Translations under genes and position numbers: made by a program
Notes under the pieces: model-generated
Seen by the model: only the letters and a program-made list of their open reading frames with translations
What the model was told of the DNA's origin: nothing
Database searches by the model: none
Part shown: piece by piece, positions 53,142 through 61,248 of the stretch
How the letters are laid out: every line of letters begins with the position of its first letter
How positions within the stretch are numbered: position 1 is the stretch's first letter
DNA from: Acidobacteriota bacterium
GTDB lineage: Bacteria; Acidobacteriota; Terriglobia; Terriglobales; Acidobacteriaceae
Length of the DNA: 64,000 nucleotides
Reading direction: 5' to 3'
NCBI GenBank assembly: GCA_013289685.1
Contig: JABCZL010000012.1
Location: forward strand, 124,001 to 188,000

Positions 53142-54866
53142 TTGGCGTGTCTGACAGTTGCGTCTTGGGGCGAAAGCCTCCTTTCAGTAGGAACTACGGG
53201 AGAAGAAAGGCCATTCCAGGGTATGACGATACAATCACTTTGTATGCAAAGGGTACTCGGGGCGGAGACAAAATCACTCATCGAAGCGCTGCACAAGCCT
53301 GTCTCTTTTTGGGAGAGCCCCGCAAAGCACAAAATGAGTACATTGGCTCTCATAAGCCAAACGGGTGATCCCGCTGCGATTCCTGACATGGTTCTTCTCT
53401 TGCTGGACCGCGACCGAGATGTTTCACGATCCGCAGCAGAGGCGGTATCGAAGTTGACCAGACTTCTGAGTCCGTCGGAGCTTCCCTGGCTCGATCTGGT
53501 CATGCGAGAGCGTTCGCCTTACAGATGGTCCTATCCGTCCGCATGGGCAGAACTAAGGCCCGATCAATTGCCTCTCTTAGAGAGATTCGGGAGTGAATCC
53601 GTCGATGCTCTTGGAATGGCGTCGATGCACTTCAGTGGTTATGTGCGGGACGAGGCGCTTCGAAAACTGTCCGACGCACAAGGGGGAATAGAACTGCCGT
53701 TCCTGCTGTTGCGGCTAAACGATTGGGTGCAGGAAGTGCGTCATACTGCTCATCTCCTAGTGCGAGAACGTCTCACGACACAATACGCGCCCTTCTTCGT
53801 TAGCAGCATCGCGCTTGTGAACCGGCTTCGACTAGTTCGTCGTGGGCACCAGGCGGAGATAGTAGGGGCAATTGAGCGCTTACTTAAGTCCAAAGATTGC
53901 CAAGAGGCCGTCGAGATCGGCATGCGCTCACCGGACGGGCACGTCAAGCGAGCGTGCTACGAGTTAGCGTTCGAATCCGCCAGCTTTGATCAGGTTCCGC
54001 TTATCGAAAGAGCGCTATCTGAAAAAGACCCCGCCGTTCGATTGCGAGGCGCCGAAAGGATCTCTGTTCTTCCCAATGCTGAATCGATGGATCATCTGTT
54101 GTCCCGCGCAAGAGATGACCGATTTGCGCCCGTTCGACGCAAGGCTTTGCAGGTCTTCTCGGAGCGATTCCCAGAGAGAGCCCGCCCATGGCTTGAGCAC
54201 GCGCTGACGGACTCCCATCCTTCCCTTCGTGGCTACGCTCAATTTGAGTTAGGGAAAGGATCGGATTTTGATCTGCGAGCGTTTTATCAAGGTGTGCTCG
54301 GCAAGTCTGAACCAGCAACCCTGTACGCAGCCATTTCTGGGGTGGGGGAAACAGGTATCTCGTCTGATACGAGCCTCGTAATAGCGCATCTGTCGCATCG
54401 GGTGCCCAGAGTGCGTCGGGCCGTGCTCCGCACTCTGGCGCGCTTGCATGCTGAAGAATTCGTCGATATCTTTGCGGAACGTCTCCTAGATCACGCCCCT
54501 AATGTGTCGCGCGAAGCCATGAGGGGACTAGCCAAGGATCTTCATCTCATCACCGGAGAACGCCTTTGGAGGGTTTTTGCTGTTGCAACAGAAGATCATG
54601 TTCGCCGCAACGCCCTTTTCCTGGTCGCGCGTCTTAGCAAGTGGGAGAGCATCGGCTACCTTGTGGAAGCGCTCGATAGCAATGCCGAAGACCTAAGAAA
54701 GCTCGCCGAGAGCTATCTTCGGCGTTGGTACGCGCAATTTAATTCCAGTTTCACCGCTCCTACAAAACCGCAAGTTGAGCGGCTGACAGTTGCGATGCAG
54801 AAGTCCGGCGCTAGCTTGGACCGATCAATCAGAGGACAAATCGAATTTGGTATTCGCGCATTCTGA
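53142..54866 (+). CDS. HEAT-repeat protein
   Basis: Up to 574 residues of paired helices of HEAT type, for example DPAAIPDMVLLLLDRDRDVSR, EVRHTAHLLVRERL, RDDRFAPVRRKALQVFSERF, VPRVRRAVLRTLARLHAEEF and HVRRNALFLVARLSKWESI. The start is uncertain: TTG 53142 or ATG 53223 (MTIQSLCMQRVLG). It is a protein-binding scaffold with no catalytic motif. It lies between the integration genes and a relaxase, so it is cargo or a mobility accessory. It converges on the relaxase gene. Confidence 0.75.
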   Translation: MACLTVASWGESLLSVGTTGEERPFQGMTIQSLCMQRVLGAETKSLIEALHKPVSFWESPAKHKMSTLALISQTGDPAAIPDMVLLLLDRDRDVSRSAAEAVSKLTRLLSPSELPWLDLVMRERSPYRWSYPSAWAELRPDQLPLLERFGSESVDALGMASMHFSGYVRDEALRKLSDAQGGIELPFLLLRLNDWVQEVRHTAHLLVRERLTTQYAPFFVSSIALVNRLRLVRRGHQAEIVGAIERLLKSKDCQEAVEIGMRSPDGHVKRACYELAFESASFDQVPLIERALSEKDPAVRLRGAERISVLPNAESMDHLLSRARDDRFAPVRRKALQVFSERFPERARPWLEHALTDSHPSLRGYAQFELGKGSDFDLRAFYQGVLGKSEPATLYAAISGVGETGISSDTSLVIAHLSHRVPRVRRAVLRTLARLHAEEFVDIFAERLLDHAPNVSREAMRGLAKDLHLITGERLWRVFAVATEDHVRRNALFLVARLSKWESIGYLVEALDSNAEDLRKLAESYLRRWYAQFNSSFTAPTKPQVERLTVAMQKSGASLDRSIRGQIEFGIRAF

Positions 54867-55040
54867 GTGCACAATTACCCCCCGCTATCCCCATCGCCGA
54901 AGAGCATAGCCGGGGCGCGGCTCGCGTCAAGGCTCACGACCGCTTCGCGGCGCAAAACGCGCGGCCTTGACACAAGCCTTACCCCCGGCAGATTTTCTCC
55001 GCCATGTGGGGAATGTGCAGGTGTGGCTCTCCGCGAAACC

Positions 55041-57839
55041 TCAAAGCCCGAGACCAAGACCGGGGCCACCGAGGTCATGTTCGACGCCGACATGGGGAGC
55101 CCTTTCCGGTTCCGCTGTGTGAGTTGGAACGGAAGAATGCTGCTCTCCGATCTGCTGGCCAGCTTGCCGATTCACCCCATTCATCAGGTCAACACGGTGG
55201 CCGTTTTCCGGATCGTGTGCGGATAGCTGTTTTCGAGCTAGTTCAGTCGCGGACTGCCGCATCGTGGATACGCCGACGGATTCACGAAGTTGCTCGCGGT
55301 CGCTCGTGACAACAGCGATCTCGCTCCGGCCGCGGCTCGCCGCAACATAGAACAGTTCTTTTTTCATGGAGTCCGCCGAGATGATCACGGTGTCTACGGT
55401 TTTGCCTTGGCTTCGATGGGCGGTGACCGCATATCCGTGGGTGAATTCGTGATAGTTCGCAGGAAGCGTTCTTCCGTCTTCGAGGCGAATGGCACCACCA
55501 TCAAGGGAACTCACTTTGACCAACTCTCCGTTGGTCGCCCGGAGTTCCGGCCCTCGACGGTTTGCTGTGAGCATGAGGCTGTCGCCAGGGGCAACCTCAA
55601 TGGGCTGACGCTCATAAACCGAAAATGCCCGTGTTTGTTTCGGCGAGATGTTCACCTCTTCACCGGTCTCTTTTCGCGCAACCAGAGATTCAGGCCCAAC
55701 ACGCACGACTTCCAGAGACTCATGGCGTTTTGCTAGTCTTGCGTCTCTGTGGAATTGCAGAACCTGCCCCTCTTGGTAGTTGGACAGTTCTTGTTTCTGC
55801 GCTGTCGTCCACTGGAGTGAGACGTACCGATCAAAGGAATGGCCGACTCCGAGTTCACCGTGTTCATTCCTGTCTTGGCGAATCGCGTCGGTCAGTTGGG
55901 ATATCTCAGCATGCGTGCCGGCAACTACAAGCGTTTCCCGCCCTTCAGTTCGAAACTCGCGATGCAGATCGGCCACGATCTGGCCTCGGTCGAAGATCGA
56001 TACCTCACGAATGGCCCCGAGCTTTTCCAGTTGTGCGAACCCTTCCTCCGGTGAATGCCTCATGGTCTTTACGGCCTCGCGATAGACAGAGTTCGTCTGC
56101 CGCTGTACTTCAGTAAGGGAAACACTCTTCAGGCCAGATTCCCGTTCCAAGATACGCAAAGCATCCGAGGCCTCGACGCTGGGAATTTGTCGCGTGTCAC
56201 CGGAAAAGACGATTCTGGCTCCCTGATCCTCGGCGAGGTGCAGCAAGCTTTGCATTTGCTGGCCCGAAACCATGCCTGCTTCATCAACAATCAAGACCCT
56301 CCCGCGCAGCGCCCCCTGTGGTTCCTGGGCCTCCAGAAGTCGGGAGACAGTCATCGCGTCACGGAAGCCAACTTTTTCCAGTTCGTCCACCGCACTTCGG
56401 GTGGGAGCCACCGCAAGAACTTCGTGTCCGGCCTCTCTGAGGCCACGGTCAATTTCACGCAGTGTCGCCGTCTTGCCAGTACCTGCAGCGCCTCGAACAT
56501 TGACCGCCAGATCGCGAGAGTCGAGTACAGCTTCGACGGCAAGCTTCTGTTCGGGACGGAGGCGGCCCGAAAGCTCAAAGTCACGCCCCTTGCCGAGGTG
56601 GTCGTATCGGTCCAATCCTCGGTTAACCATCGCGATTATGTCGCGCTCGCGCTGGAGGCTCGCGTGTGTCGCAATTTCATCCCCAGAGGAGATGAGAGTT
56701 CCTTTCGCACGCTCAAGGGAGAGAGAGCCCTGAAGATCGCTGAGTTCGACGTTGCCGCGCCCGTGACGAAGAGCCTCGGTTAGAACCTCATGCTCCCTGG
56801 CGACTGAGAGACGCTCGAAAATGTGCTCCTGGGAGTATGCGAGGGAAGCCCCATGCGCACCGCGATTGATTTGAGGCGAATGGGATTTTGTCTGAGCCTC
56901 GTTCAAGCCATCCCGAAGTGCTTGCCTCTCATCCGGGGTCATTCGTTCTTGCTGAAGGTTACGGACTCGCTCGGTCGATATTTCCTGAAGCTTGTCAGCT
57001 CGCGTTTCCCGGACGAGCACGGCAACCTCGTTGTCTGTGGGCACGCGCCCGCGCTCACGAGTGAATTCCTGAATGGCCGCATCACGCTGGGCACTGCGTT
57101 GACTGTACTTGTCCAAAAGGTCGTGGGAGAAACCTGCGATTTCGAATCCCTTGTCACGACCACGAACATCGTGACGGTTTTCAATCTCGTAACCAAGAAC
57201 GCGCACTTCGCGAGCCAGGGCATTACGATAGACCTCGGTCAGATAGCTGCGACGCTCGTACAGACCGGAAGCCTGTAGCGCCTTCCAACGTCCTTCAGTC
57301 CCATCGTAGGTGAGATTGGCAGCGACGGCATGAGTGTGGAGCTGAGGATCTAGCTGACGACTCGTGTCGTGAGTGTAGGAAGCTACGATCCAGTTTCCGG
57401 TGGCCCGATTTTCGTTCTGGCCGGCGAGGCGAACCCTGGTGGCCGAGTATTTCTCTGCTTCTTCCAATGCCTCGCGAACGGCGGTTCCGTGCGCGGCGAC
57501 CAGTCTCTCATCACCGCCAACAATGGCCATCACAGAGACGGACTTCGGCGCCGAAAATGTCATGTCATAAAGAGAGCGCGCCTTACTTTGCTCCTCACCA
57601 TTGCTGGCAATGCGATCTGCCCCGTGACGTTGCCGGAGGAATTCTCCCGTTCGTGGGTCAAGACCCTGACGCACTGCCTCGAAATCCTCGGAGGTAACCT
57701 CTCCTTTCAGACCCAGCAGTTCTGCGCCGCGTCCGTGCCACCGGCCTTCGACCGTCCGATTCTGGTCGTAGTAGTCGCTCTGTTGGAGATGGCGCTGTGC
57801 GTAGCCTTCACCGCCGGTCATGGCACGAATCGTCAGCAC
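55041..57839 (-). CDS. MobF-family relaxase/helicase (TrwC/TraI-like)
   Basis: A 932-residue conjugative relaxase. The N-terminal TrwC domain has the double tyrosine Y23-Y24 (SDYYDQN) and the metal triad H157, H168, H170 (SYTHD, LHTHAVAAN). A RecD-like helicase follows, with Walker A GAAGTGKTATL (~450-460), Walker B VLIVDEAGMV and the late motifs VTAHRSQGKTVD and YVAASRGR. It nicks oriT and unwinds the transferred strand. No type IV secretion or coupling protein gene is in the window, so the element looks mobilisable rather than self-transmissible unless those genes lie beyond the edge. Start codon GTG. Confidence 0.94.
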   Translation of the reverse strand: MLTIRAMTGGEGYAQRHLQQSDYYDQNRTVEGRWHGRGAELLGLKGEVTSEDFEAVRQGLDPRTGEFLRQRHGADRIASNGEEQSKARSLYDMTFSAPKSVSVMAIVGGDERLVAAHGTAVREALEEAEKYSATRVRLAGQNENRATGNWIVASYTHDTSRQLDPQLHTHAVAANLTYDGTEGRWKALQASGLYERRSYLTEVYRNALAREVRVLGYEIENRHDVRGRDKGFEIAGFSHDLLDKYSQRSAQRDAAIQEFTRERGRVPTDNEVAVLVRETRADKLQEISTERVRNLQQERMTPDERQALRDGLNEAQTKSHSPQINRGAHGASLAYSQEHIFERLSVAREHEVLTEALRHGRGNVELSDLQGSLSLERAKGTLISSGDEIATHASLQRERDIIAMVNRGLDRYDHLGKGRDFELSGRLRPEQKLAVEAVLDSRDLAVNVRGAAGTGKTATLREIDRGLREAGHEVLAVAPTRSAVDELEKVGFRDAMTVSRLLEAQEPQGALRGRVLIVDEAGMVSGQQMQSLLHLAEDQGARIVFSGDTRQIPSVEASDALRILERESGLKSVSLTEVQRQTNSVYREAVKTMRHSPEEGFAQLEKLGAIREVSIFDRGQIVADLHREFRTEGRETLVVAGTHAEISQLTDAIRQDRNEHGELGVGHSFDRYVSLQWTTAQKQELSNYQEGQVLQFHRDARLAKRHESLEVVRVGPESLVARKETGEEVNISPKQTRAFSVYERQPIEVAPGDSLMLTANRRGPELRATNGELVKVSSLDGGAIRLEDGRTLPANYHEFTHGYAVTAHRSQGKTVDTVIISADSMKKELFYVAASRGRSEIAVVTSDREQLRESVGVSTMRQSATELARKQLSAHDPENGHRVDLMNGVNRQAGQQIGEQHSSVPTHTAEPERAPHVGVEHDLGGPGLGLGL

Positions 57840-57984
57840 GTCCGGACGCTAGCTCTGTTCGAGATTTGGGGTCAAGCCACTTCGTGGCGAGGGTGCTAAG
57901 TCAGTGACAGATAAACGAATGGAGGAGAGCGAGTAACTAGAGTGACAGAACAGTTTGTTAGTGCTGGATTACCGCCGAAAGCAA

Positions 57985-57993
57985 TGCTATACT
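57985..57993 (+). promoter_or_regulatory. Extended -10 promoter candidate for the first tRNA cluster or a small RNA
   Basis: TG-C-TATACT is a good extended -10 element. No clear -35 lies at the right spacing, which extended -10 promoters tolerate. Transcription would start near 58000. Confidence 0.45.
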
Positions 57994-57999
57994 CGATTT

Positions 58000-58145
58000 C
58001 GAAAATGACGATACAGACCAAATCCATTATGAGACGGCGCGTCAATCGCGCTCGGCCCTCGGGATTGGTCTGATTATTCGTTAGATTTCTAAGTTCAGAT
58101 TCGATTTCCGAGGCTCCGACAAAAGTCGGGGCCTTTTGCTTTTTA
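58000..58145 (+). ncRNA. Candidate structured leader or small RNA
   Basis: A ~145-nt unit bounded by the extended -10 box and the hairpin GGCTCCGAC/GTCGGGGCC with TTTTGCTTTTT. An internal long-range stem (58014-58025 with 58061-58072) supports an RNA structure. It may be a tRNA-array leader rather than a free sRNA. Confidence 0.35.
58112..58144 (+). terminator. Terminator-like hairpin just before tRNA-Asn
   Basis: GGCTCCGAC-AAAA-GTCGGGGCC, then TTTTGCTTTTT. A close relative precedes the second tRNA cluster at 62726-62759. Only 13 bp separate it from the first tRNA. Confidence 0.65.
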
Positions 58146-58157
58146 CGGATGTGTTTT

Positions 58158-58234
58158 TGGCCGGTAGCCAAGCTGGAAAGGCACGTGACTGTTAATCACG
58201 CCATACGCAGGTTCGAATCCTGCCCGGCCAGCCA
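58158..58234 (+). tRNA. tRNA-Asn (GTT)
   Basis: Acceptor TGGCCGG/CCGGCCA, anticodon stem CGTGA/TCACG with loop CTGTTAA, T loop TTCGAAT, CCA encoded. First gene of the array. Confidence 0.95.
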
Positions 58235-58251
58235 ATTTTGAGGGAATACAA

Positions 58252-58327
58252 GGCTCGCTAGTTCAGTAGGAAGAACGCGGCTCTCATAAAGCCGTCGCGG
58301 ATGGTTCGAATCCATCGCGAGCCACCA
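58252..58327 (+). tRNA. tRNA-Met (CAT), elongator type
   Basis: Acceptor GGCTCGC/GCGAGCC (paired 1-72, so not an initiator), anticodon stem CGGCT/AGCCG with loop CTCATAA, T loop TTCGAAT, CCA encoded. A lysidine-modified tRNA-Ile2 cannot be excluded. Confidence 0.9.
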
Positions 58328-58329
58328 AT

Positions 58330-58420
58330 GGAGGGGCCTCCGGCGAGGGGCAGTGGCTTATACCCACTTCGGCGCCAGATTAGCGCGGCCAGACAGGTTC
58401 GACTCCTGTACCCTCTACCA
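58330..58420 (+). tRNA. Atypical long-variable-arm tRNA with anticodon TAT
   Basis: Acceptor GGAGGGG/ACCCTCT (weak first and last pairs), D stem CCTC/GGGG with a six-base loop, anticodon stem AGTGG/CCACT with loop CTTATAC, a ~24-nt variable arm, T arm ACAGG-TTCGACT-CCTGT, A73 and CCA. TAT would read AUA (Ile), yet the long variable arm and A73 are leucine-like. U8 is absent. Confidence 0.7.
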
Positions 58421-58429
58421 ATTTTGTTC

Positions 58430-58505
58430 GCGCCGGTAGTTCAACGGACCAGAATAGTTGGCCTACACCCAACAGATGCGGGTTCAACTCCCGAACGGCG
58501 CACCA
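58430..58505 (+). tRNA. tRNA-Val (TAC)
   Basis: Acceptor GCGCCGG/ACGGCGC (mismatch at 7-66), anticodon stem GTTGG/CCAAC with loop CCTACAC, T loop TTCAACT, CCA encoded. One base separates it from the next gene. Confidence 0.9.
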
Positions 58506-58506
58506 C

Positions 58507-58580
58507 GCAGGATTAGCTCGAAGGTCGAGCCCGCGGTCGATAACCGCGAGGCGTTGGTTCGATTCCAACATCCTGCACCA
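58507..58580 (+). tRNA. tRNA-Ile (GAT)
   Basis: Acceptor GCAGGAT/ATCCTGC, anticodon stem CGCGG/CCGCG with loop TCGATAA, T loop TTCGATT, CCA encoded. Confidence 0.92.
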
Positions 58581-58596
58581 ATTGTGTGTTGAGCAC

Positions 58597-58673
58597 GGGT
58601 GACTGGCAGAGATGGCTGATGCACTCGCCTCTTAAGCGAGACCAGGCTGGTTCGATTCCAGCGTCACCCACCA
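58597..58673 (+). tRNA. tRNA-Lys (CTT)
   Basis: Acceptor GGGTGAC/GTCACCC, anticodon stem CTCGC/GCGAG with loop CTCTTAA, T loop TTCGATT, CCA encoded. Confidence 0.95.
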
Positions 58674-58678
58674 GATTC

Positions 58679-58754
58679 GCGGGATTGGCAGATAGGGATA
58701 TGCACTCGCCTTTTAAGCGAGACGAAGTGGGTTCGATTCCCACATCCCGCACCA
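58679..58754 (+). tRNA. tRNA-Lys (TTT)
   Basis: Acceptor GCGGGAT/ATCCCGC, anticodon stem CTCGC/GCGAG with loop CTTTTAA, CCA encoded. The anticodon arm is the same as in the preceding Lys gene apart from the wobble base. Confidence 0.95.
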
Positions 58755-58771
58755 GAGTTACGTAGCAAAGA

Positions 58772-58848
58772 GGCGGCATAGCATAACGGAACAATGCGCC
58801 GAGCTTCTACCTCGGACGATGAGAGTTCAAATCTCTCTGCCGCTTCCA
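58772..58848 (+). tRNA. tRNA-Arg (TCT)
   Basis: Acceptor GGCGGCA/TGCCGCT, anticodon stem CCGAG/CTCGG with loop CTTCTAC, T arm GAGAG-TTCAAAT-CTCTC, CCA encoded. Confidence 0.92.
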
Positions 58849-58852
58849 ATGT

Positions 58853-58928
58853 GGGGATGTGGTCCAACGGATGAGGGCGCAAGGCTACGAACCTTGAGAT
58901 CAGAGTTCAATTCTCTGCATCCCCTCCA
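58853..58928 (+). tRNA. tRNA-Arg (ACG)
   Basis: Acceptor GGGGATG/CATCCCC, anticodon stem CAAGG/CCTTG with loop CTACGAA, T loop TTCAATT, CCA encoded. Confidence 0.93.
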
Positions 58929-58939
58929 CATTTAGCTAG

Positions 58940-59015
58940 GCTCGCGTGGTCTAACGCATGATGACGCTTCGGTCCTAACGAAGAGATCCGGGTTGGATTC
59001 CCGGCGCGAGTTCCA
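58940..59015 (+). tRNA. tRNA-Arg (CCT)
   Basis: Acceptor GCTCGCG/CGCGAGT, anticodon stem CTTCG/CGAAG with loop GTCCTAA, T arm CCGGG-TTGGATT-CCCGG (C56 replaced by G), CCA encoded. Confidence 0.9.
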
Positions 59016-59018
59016 GAT

Positions 59019-59094
59019 GGGTGGGTAGTGTAACCGAACAACACGGCAGCGTCCGAAGCTGCAAATCCGGGTTTGACTCCCGGCCCGCCCACCA
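59019..59094 (+). tRNA. tRNA-Arg (CCG)
   Basis: Acceptor GGGTGGG/CCCGCCC, anticodon stem GCAGC/GCTGC with loop GTCCGAA, T loop TTTGACT (C56 replaced by T), CCA encoded. Last gene of the first cluster, 20 bp from the stop of the convergent DUF6527 gene. Confidence 0.9.
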
Positions 59095-59114
59095 CTTGCT
59101 CCGCTGGGTTTTCA

Positions 59115-59468
59115 TCAAGTCCAGGGACCGTTGTCCCTGACCCATAGCACTCTATTGCGCACCAAGATGAAGTGGCTGCCGCAGCGGTCAGACGACACCC
59201 ACAACGAAGGCCACAGGGATAATGAACCCTGATGCAAGCGAAGCCTCCAATGAGGATGTACGCTCCTCATGAGGTTGATCTCGATTCGGTCGCCACATCC
59301 GCATGGGCACGCTATGATCACCCATCGGTTACGTCCGCCTCGCTTGATCACGAAAATCCTTCGCCCGAGCTGGGAGGGTACCTGGTCCCGCGAGTCCACC
59401 GTTAACACACTTTTGTAGAACGGCTCAGGCCTGGGAGGACGTTCTTTCTTAAGCCGTGCCCCCGTCAT
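59115..59468 (-). CDS. DUF6527-type zinc-binding protein, last gene of the ubiquitin-like operon
   Basis: A 117-residue protein starting at ATG 59468, which overlaps the stop of the JAB-E1 gene as ATGA. IIACPCGCGDRIEINL holds three cysteines (C54, C56, C58), and SDRCGSHFILVRNRVLW holds C96 and H99, together a probable zinc site. PHWRLRLHQGSLSLWPSLW is the other conserved block. I recognise this as the DUF6527 pattern, a family found beside multiubiquitin, E2 and ThiF genes. Role unknown; it could be a substrate, adaptor or regulator of the conjugation reaction. Confidence 0.8.
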   Translation of the reverse strand: MTGARLKKERPPRPEPFYKSVLTVDSRDQVPSQLGRRIFVIKRGGRNRWVIIACPCGCGDRIEINLMRSVHPHWRLRLHQGSLSLWPSLWVSSDRCGSHFILVRNRVLWVRDNGPWT

Positions 59469-60850
59469 GACTGCTCCTCGCGCCAGGTGATATCCAGCAG
59501 GGGACTGGAGTCGCCTCGACCCAAAAGGGCGTGATCGGTACAGAAACATGCTGGATCGGGAGCCACGTTGTTTGTTCGCACTCGTGTCTGGTCGAACAGG
59601 TGCAACACCTCGGTGCTTTCGCGCTCGATCCCCAAAAAGCCTGTAAGACGATGCAGGAACTCAGTTACGGCGGAAGCGGCAACTGCCGTGGTAAACGAAA
59701 CAACGGCGGGTGCACGAGTGGGTAGCTCAGGAATATAGCCTTCGCCGCGTAGCTTAGCAGCTGCCTCGGGATTTGTGGCCTCGACAACTTCAGCAGCGAT
59801 ATTTTCCGCCCTCAACCGTCCACGGCAGAAGAGGCAGGCCCCCCCTGGCAACAGTGTTGTCACTCGCCCCTGCACTGACCGAAGGTTCCCGTTGCTCGAA
59901 TCGATTCGGACTCCCATGTCGAATACCGGTATGTAATAGTAAACGGCCATCCGGGTGAGAATTGACCGGCCCCACTCATCATCTGTGCAGCCGAACAATA
60001 CATCGCACTCGCGGAGTTTTCTCGCAACACTCTCGAACGTGATAAATTCGGAAACGGTGGCGAGTTGTGTACTAAGACCAATCCGTTCGGCAAGGTTCTT
60101 AGCGACTGAGGTTTTGTACTGTCCTCTGTCCAAGGTACCGGAACCGTAGACCCGACTTACGTTGGATTCGTCAAGACGATCTCCATCGAAAACAGTAATC
60201 CTCCCCACCCCTAGGCGAATAAGTTGCTCCACGACACTCGAGCCGGTACCACCGACCCCAACGAGACCCACATTAAGGTTCTTAAGAACTGATTGGAGAG
60301 GATTTCCAAAAGCAAGGACTTGCCGCTGAAAAAAGTGCTCATCAGGTACCGTCTCATTGTTGTGATGAAACCGAAAGCGTTTACCGATGATCCGGATCGT
60401 CTCGATCTGCAGGCATTCCCCGGACCTCATCCAAACCCGACCTTTTATCGATCCGTCGGCTGACATCACCAGACTGCCATGAGGACCCGGGTTGTCTATG
60501 CGAATATAGGCGGTCGCAAAGAGCTTTTTCTCCTCTAGGTCATCCTGCTCCGAGTGACGGTCGGGGCCGTTGGGATGCGAGTGCACAAAGAGAAATACCT
60601 GCTTCGTTTGGTCCGCCCTTTTCAACTCCCTCATGAACGAAGAGGCCGTGATCTTCATGTGGATCGGCGAAGCACTAAGGATTTCCTCGTCGCGGAGTGG
60701 GTGAACCTCTCGAACAAGAAGACGGACATCTGAGTCTGAACGTGAAACTCGGCACATCAGATAGGCTGCATGCTCTCTCGTCCGGTCCGTCATCAAAAGA
60801 CGAACTAGATCCCCATAATGCGAATCCAACATTGTGAGTGTGTACTGCAT
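59465..60850 (-). CDS. JAB deubiquitinase-like/E1 (ThiF) fusion protein
   Basis: 461 residues. Residues ~1-135 form a JAB/MPN peptidase with a full JAMM motif: E26, H90-S-H92-P, S100, D103, as in proteasomal deubiquitinases. Residues ~170-440 are a ThiF/MoeB/E1 adenylating domain: GVGGTG at 198-203, FDGDRLDESNVSR, and two cysteine pairs (C339/C342, C435/C437) that would bind zinc; one free cysteine may act in thioester transfer. One chain therefore could both activate and remove a ubiquitin-like protein. Start ATG overlaps the E2 stop (TGATG). The product acts with the E2 and Ubl proteins encoded upstream. Confidence 0.92.
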   Translation of the reverse strand: MQYTLTMLDSHYGDLVRLLMTDRTREHAAYLMCRVSRSDSDVRLLVREVHPLRDEEILSASPIHMKITASSFMRELKRADQTKQVFLFVHSHPNGPDRHSEQDDLEEKKLFATAYIRIDNPGPHGSLVMSADGSIKGRVWMRSGECLQIETIRIIGKRFRFHHNNETVPDEHFFQRQVLAFGNPLQSVLKNLNVGLVGVGGTGSSVVEQLIRLGVGRITVFDGDRLDESNVSRVYGSGTLDRGQYKTSVAKNLAERIGLSTQLATVSEFITFESVARKLRECDVLFGCTDDEWGRSILTRMAVYYYIPVFDMGVRIDSSNGNLRSVQGRVTTLLPGGACLFCRGRLRAENIAAEVVEATNPEAAAKLRGEGYIPELPTRAPAVVSFTTAVAASAVTEFLHRLTGFLGIERESTEVLHLFDQTRVRTNNVAPDPACFCTDHALLGRGDSSPLLDITWREEQS

Positions 60851-61248
60851 CAGCGCCCCAGTTCGAGTTCCACCTGTACTGAGCGAAGCTTGGATCTGAG
60901 GCTATCGACTCCCGGTCTCCAAGAGGCGGAATGTCTAGACCATCGCTGCCAGGTTCGGCCATTGCAAACTTCCATCACGTTCGCGGACATAGGGCAGTTG
61001 CCATTCAGGAGTTGCACGGTTGGGCTTGTCCAAAACATGTCAGGGTTGGCATTCGGGAAACCTGCAGGCAGCTTCAACAGGAGATCGCAGGTTCGGGGCC
61101 TATATGCGGGCGGAAGTTGAAAGTTGTGAATGATCAGATGAACTTCTCCAACCACTTGGTACTCCTCAAAGTCGAACCCCTTGTCCCGCAAGAATTCGAT
61201 GTCTAGCTCAGGAAGGTAGTGCTGGATGTCGTTTGGCATCGTTGACAT
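60850..61248 (-). CDS. E2/UBC-like protein (prokaryotic E2 family E type)
   Basis: 132 residues with the UBC-fold core YRPRTCDLLLKLPAGFPNANP, then PDMFW and the family block RTWQRWSRHSASWRPGVDSL. These match the prokaryotic E2-E group found with multiubiquitin and JAB-ThiF genes. Cysteines at 54, 85 and 95; C85 or C95, next to the conserved block, is the best catalytic candidate. It would take the Ubl from the E1 and pass it to a target. Its ATG overlaps the Ubl stop (TAATG), and its stop overlaps the E1 start. Confidence 0.85.
   Translation of the reverse strand: MSTMPNDIQHYLPELDIEFLRDKGFDFEEYQVVGEVHLIIHNFQLPPAYRPRTCDLLLKLPAGFPNANPDMFWTSPTVQLLNGNCPMSANVMEVCNGRTWQRWSRHSASWRPGVDSLRSKLRSVQVELELGR

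Larger units (their letters stand above)
57840..58157. other. Leader region upstream of the first tRNA cluster
   Basis: A 318-bp gap. It contains the extended -10 box TGCTATACT (57985-57993), inverted words CAGACCAAATCC/GGGATTGGTCTG (58014-58025, 58061-58072), and a terminator-like hairpin 10-15 bp before tRNA-Asn. No convincing protein gene is seen. Confidence 0.55.

Noticed and set aside
54867-55226. A 119-residue + strand frame after the HEAT gene
   Set aside because: Its second half overlaps the relaxase C-terminus antisense; no RBS or motif. The gap itself shows nothing certain.
57896-58171. A 91-residue minus-strand frame upstream of the relaxase
   Set aside because: It crosses the promoter, hairpin and tRNA-Asn start and looks random.
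58380-58882. Overlapping minus-strand frames with repeated VRDVGIEPTSSRL/LNPHLLGVG-type peptides
   Set aside because: They are antisense translations of tRNA T arms and anticodon arms, not proteins.
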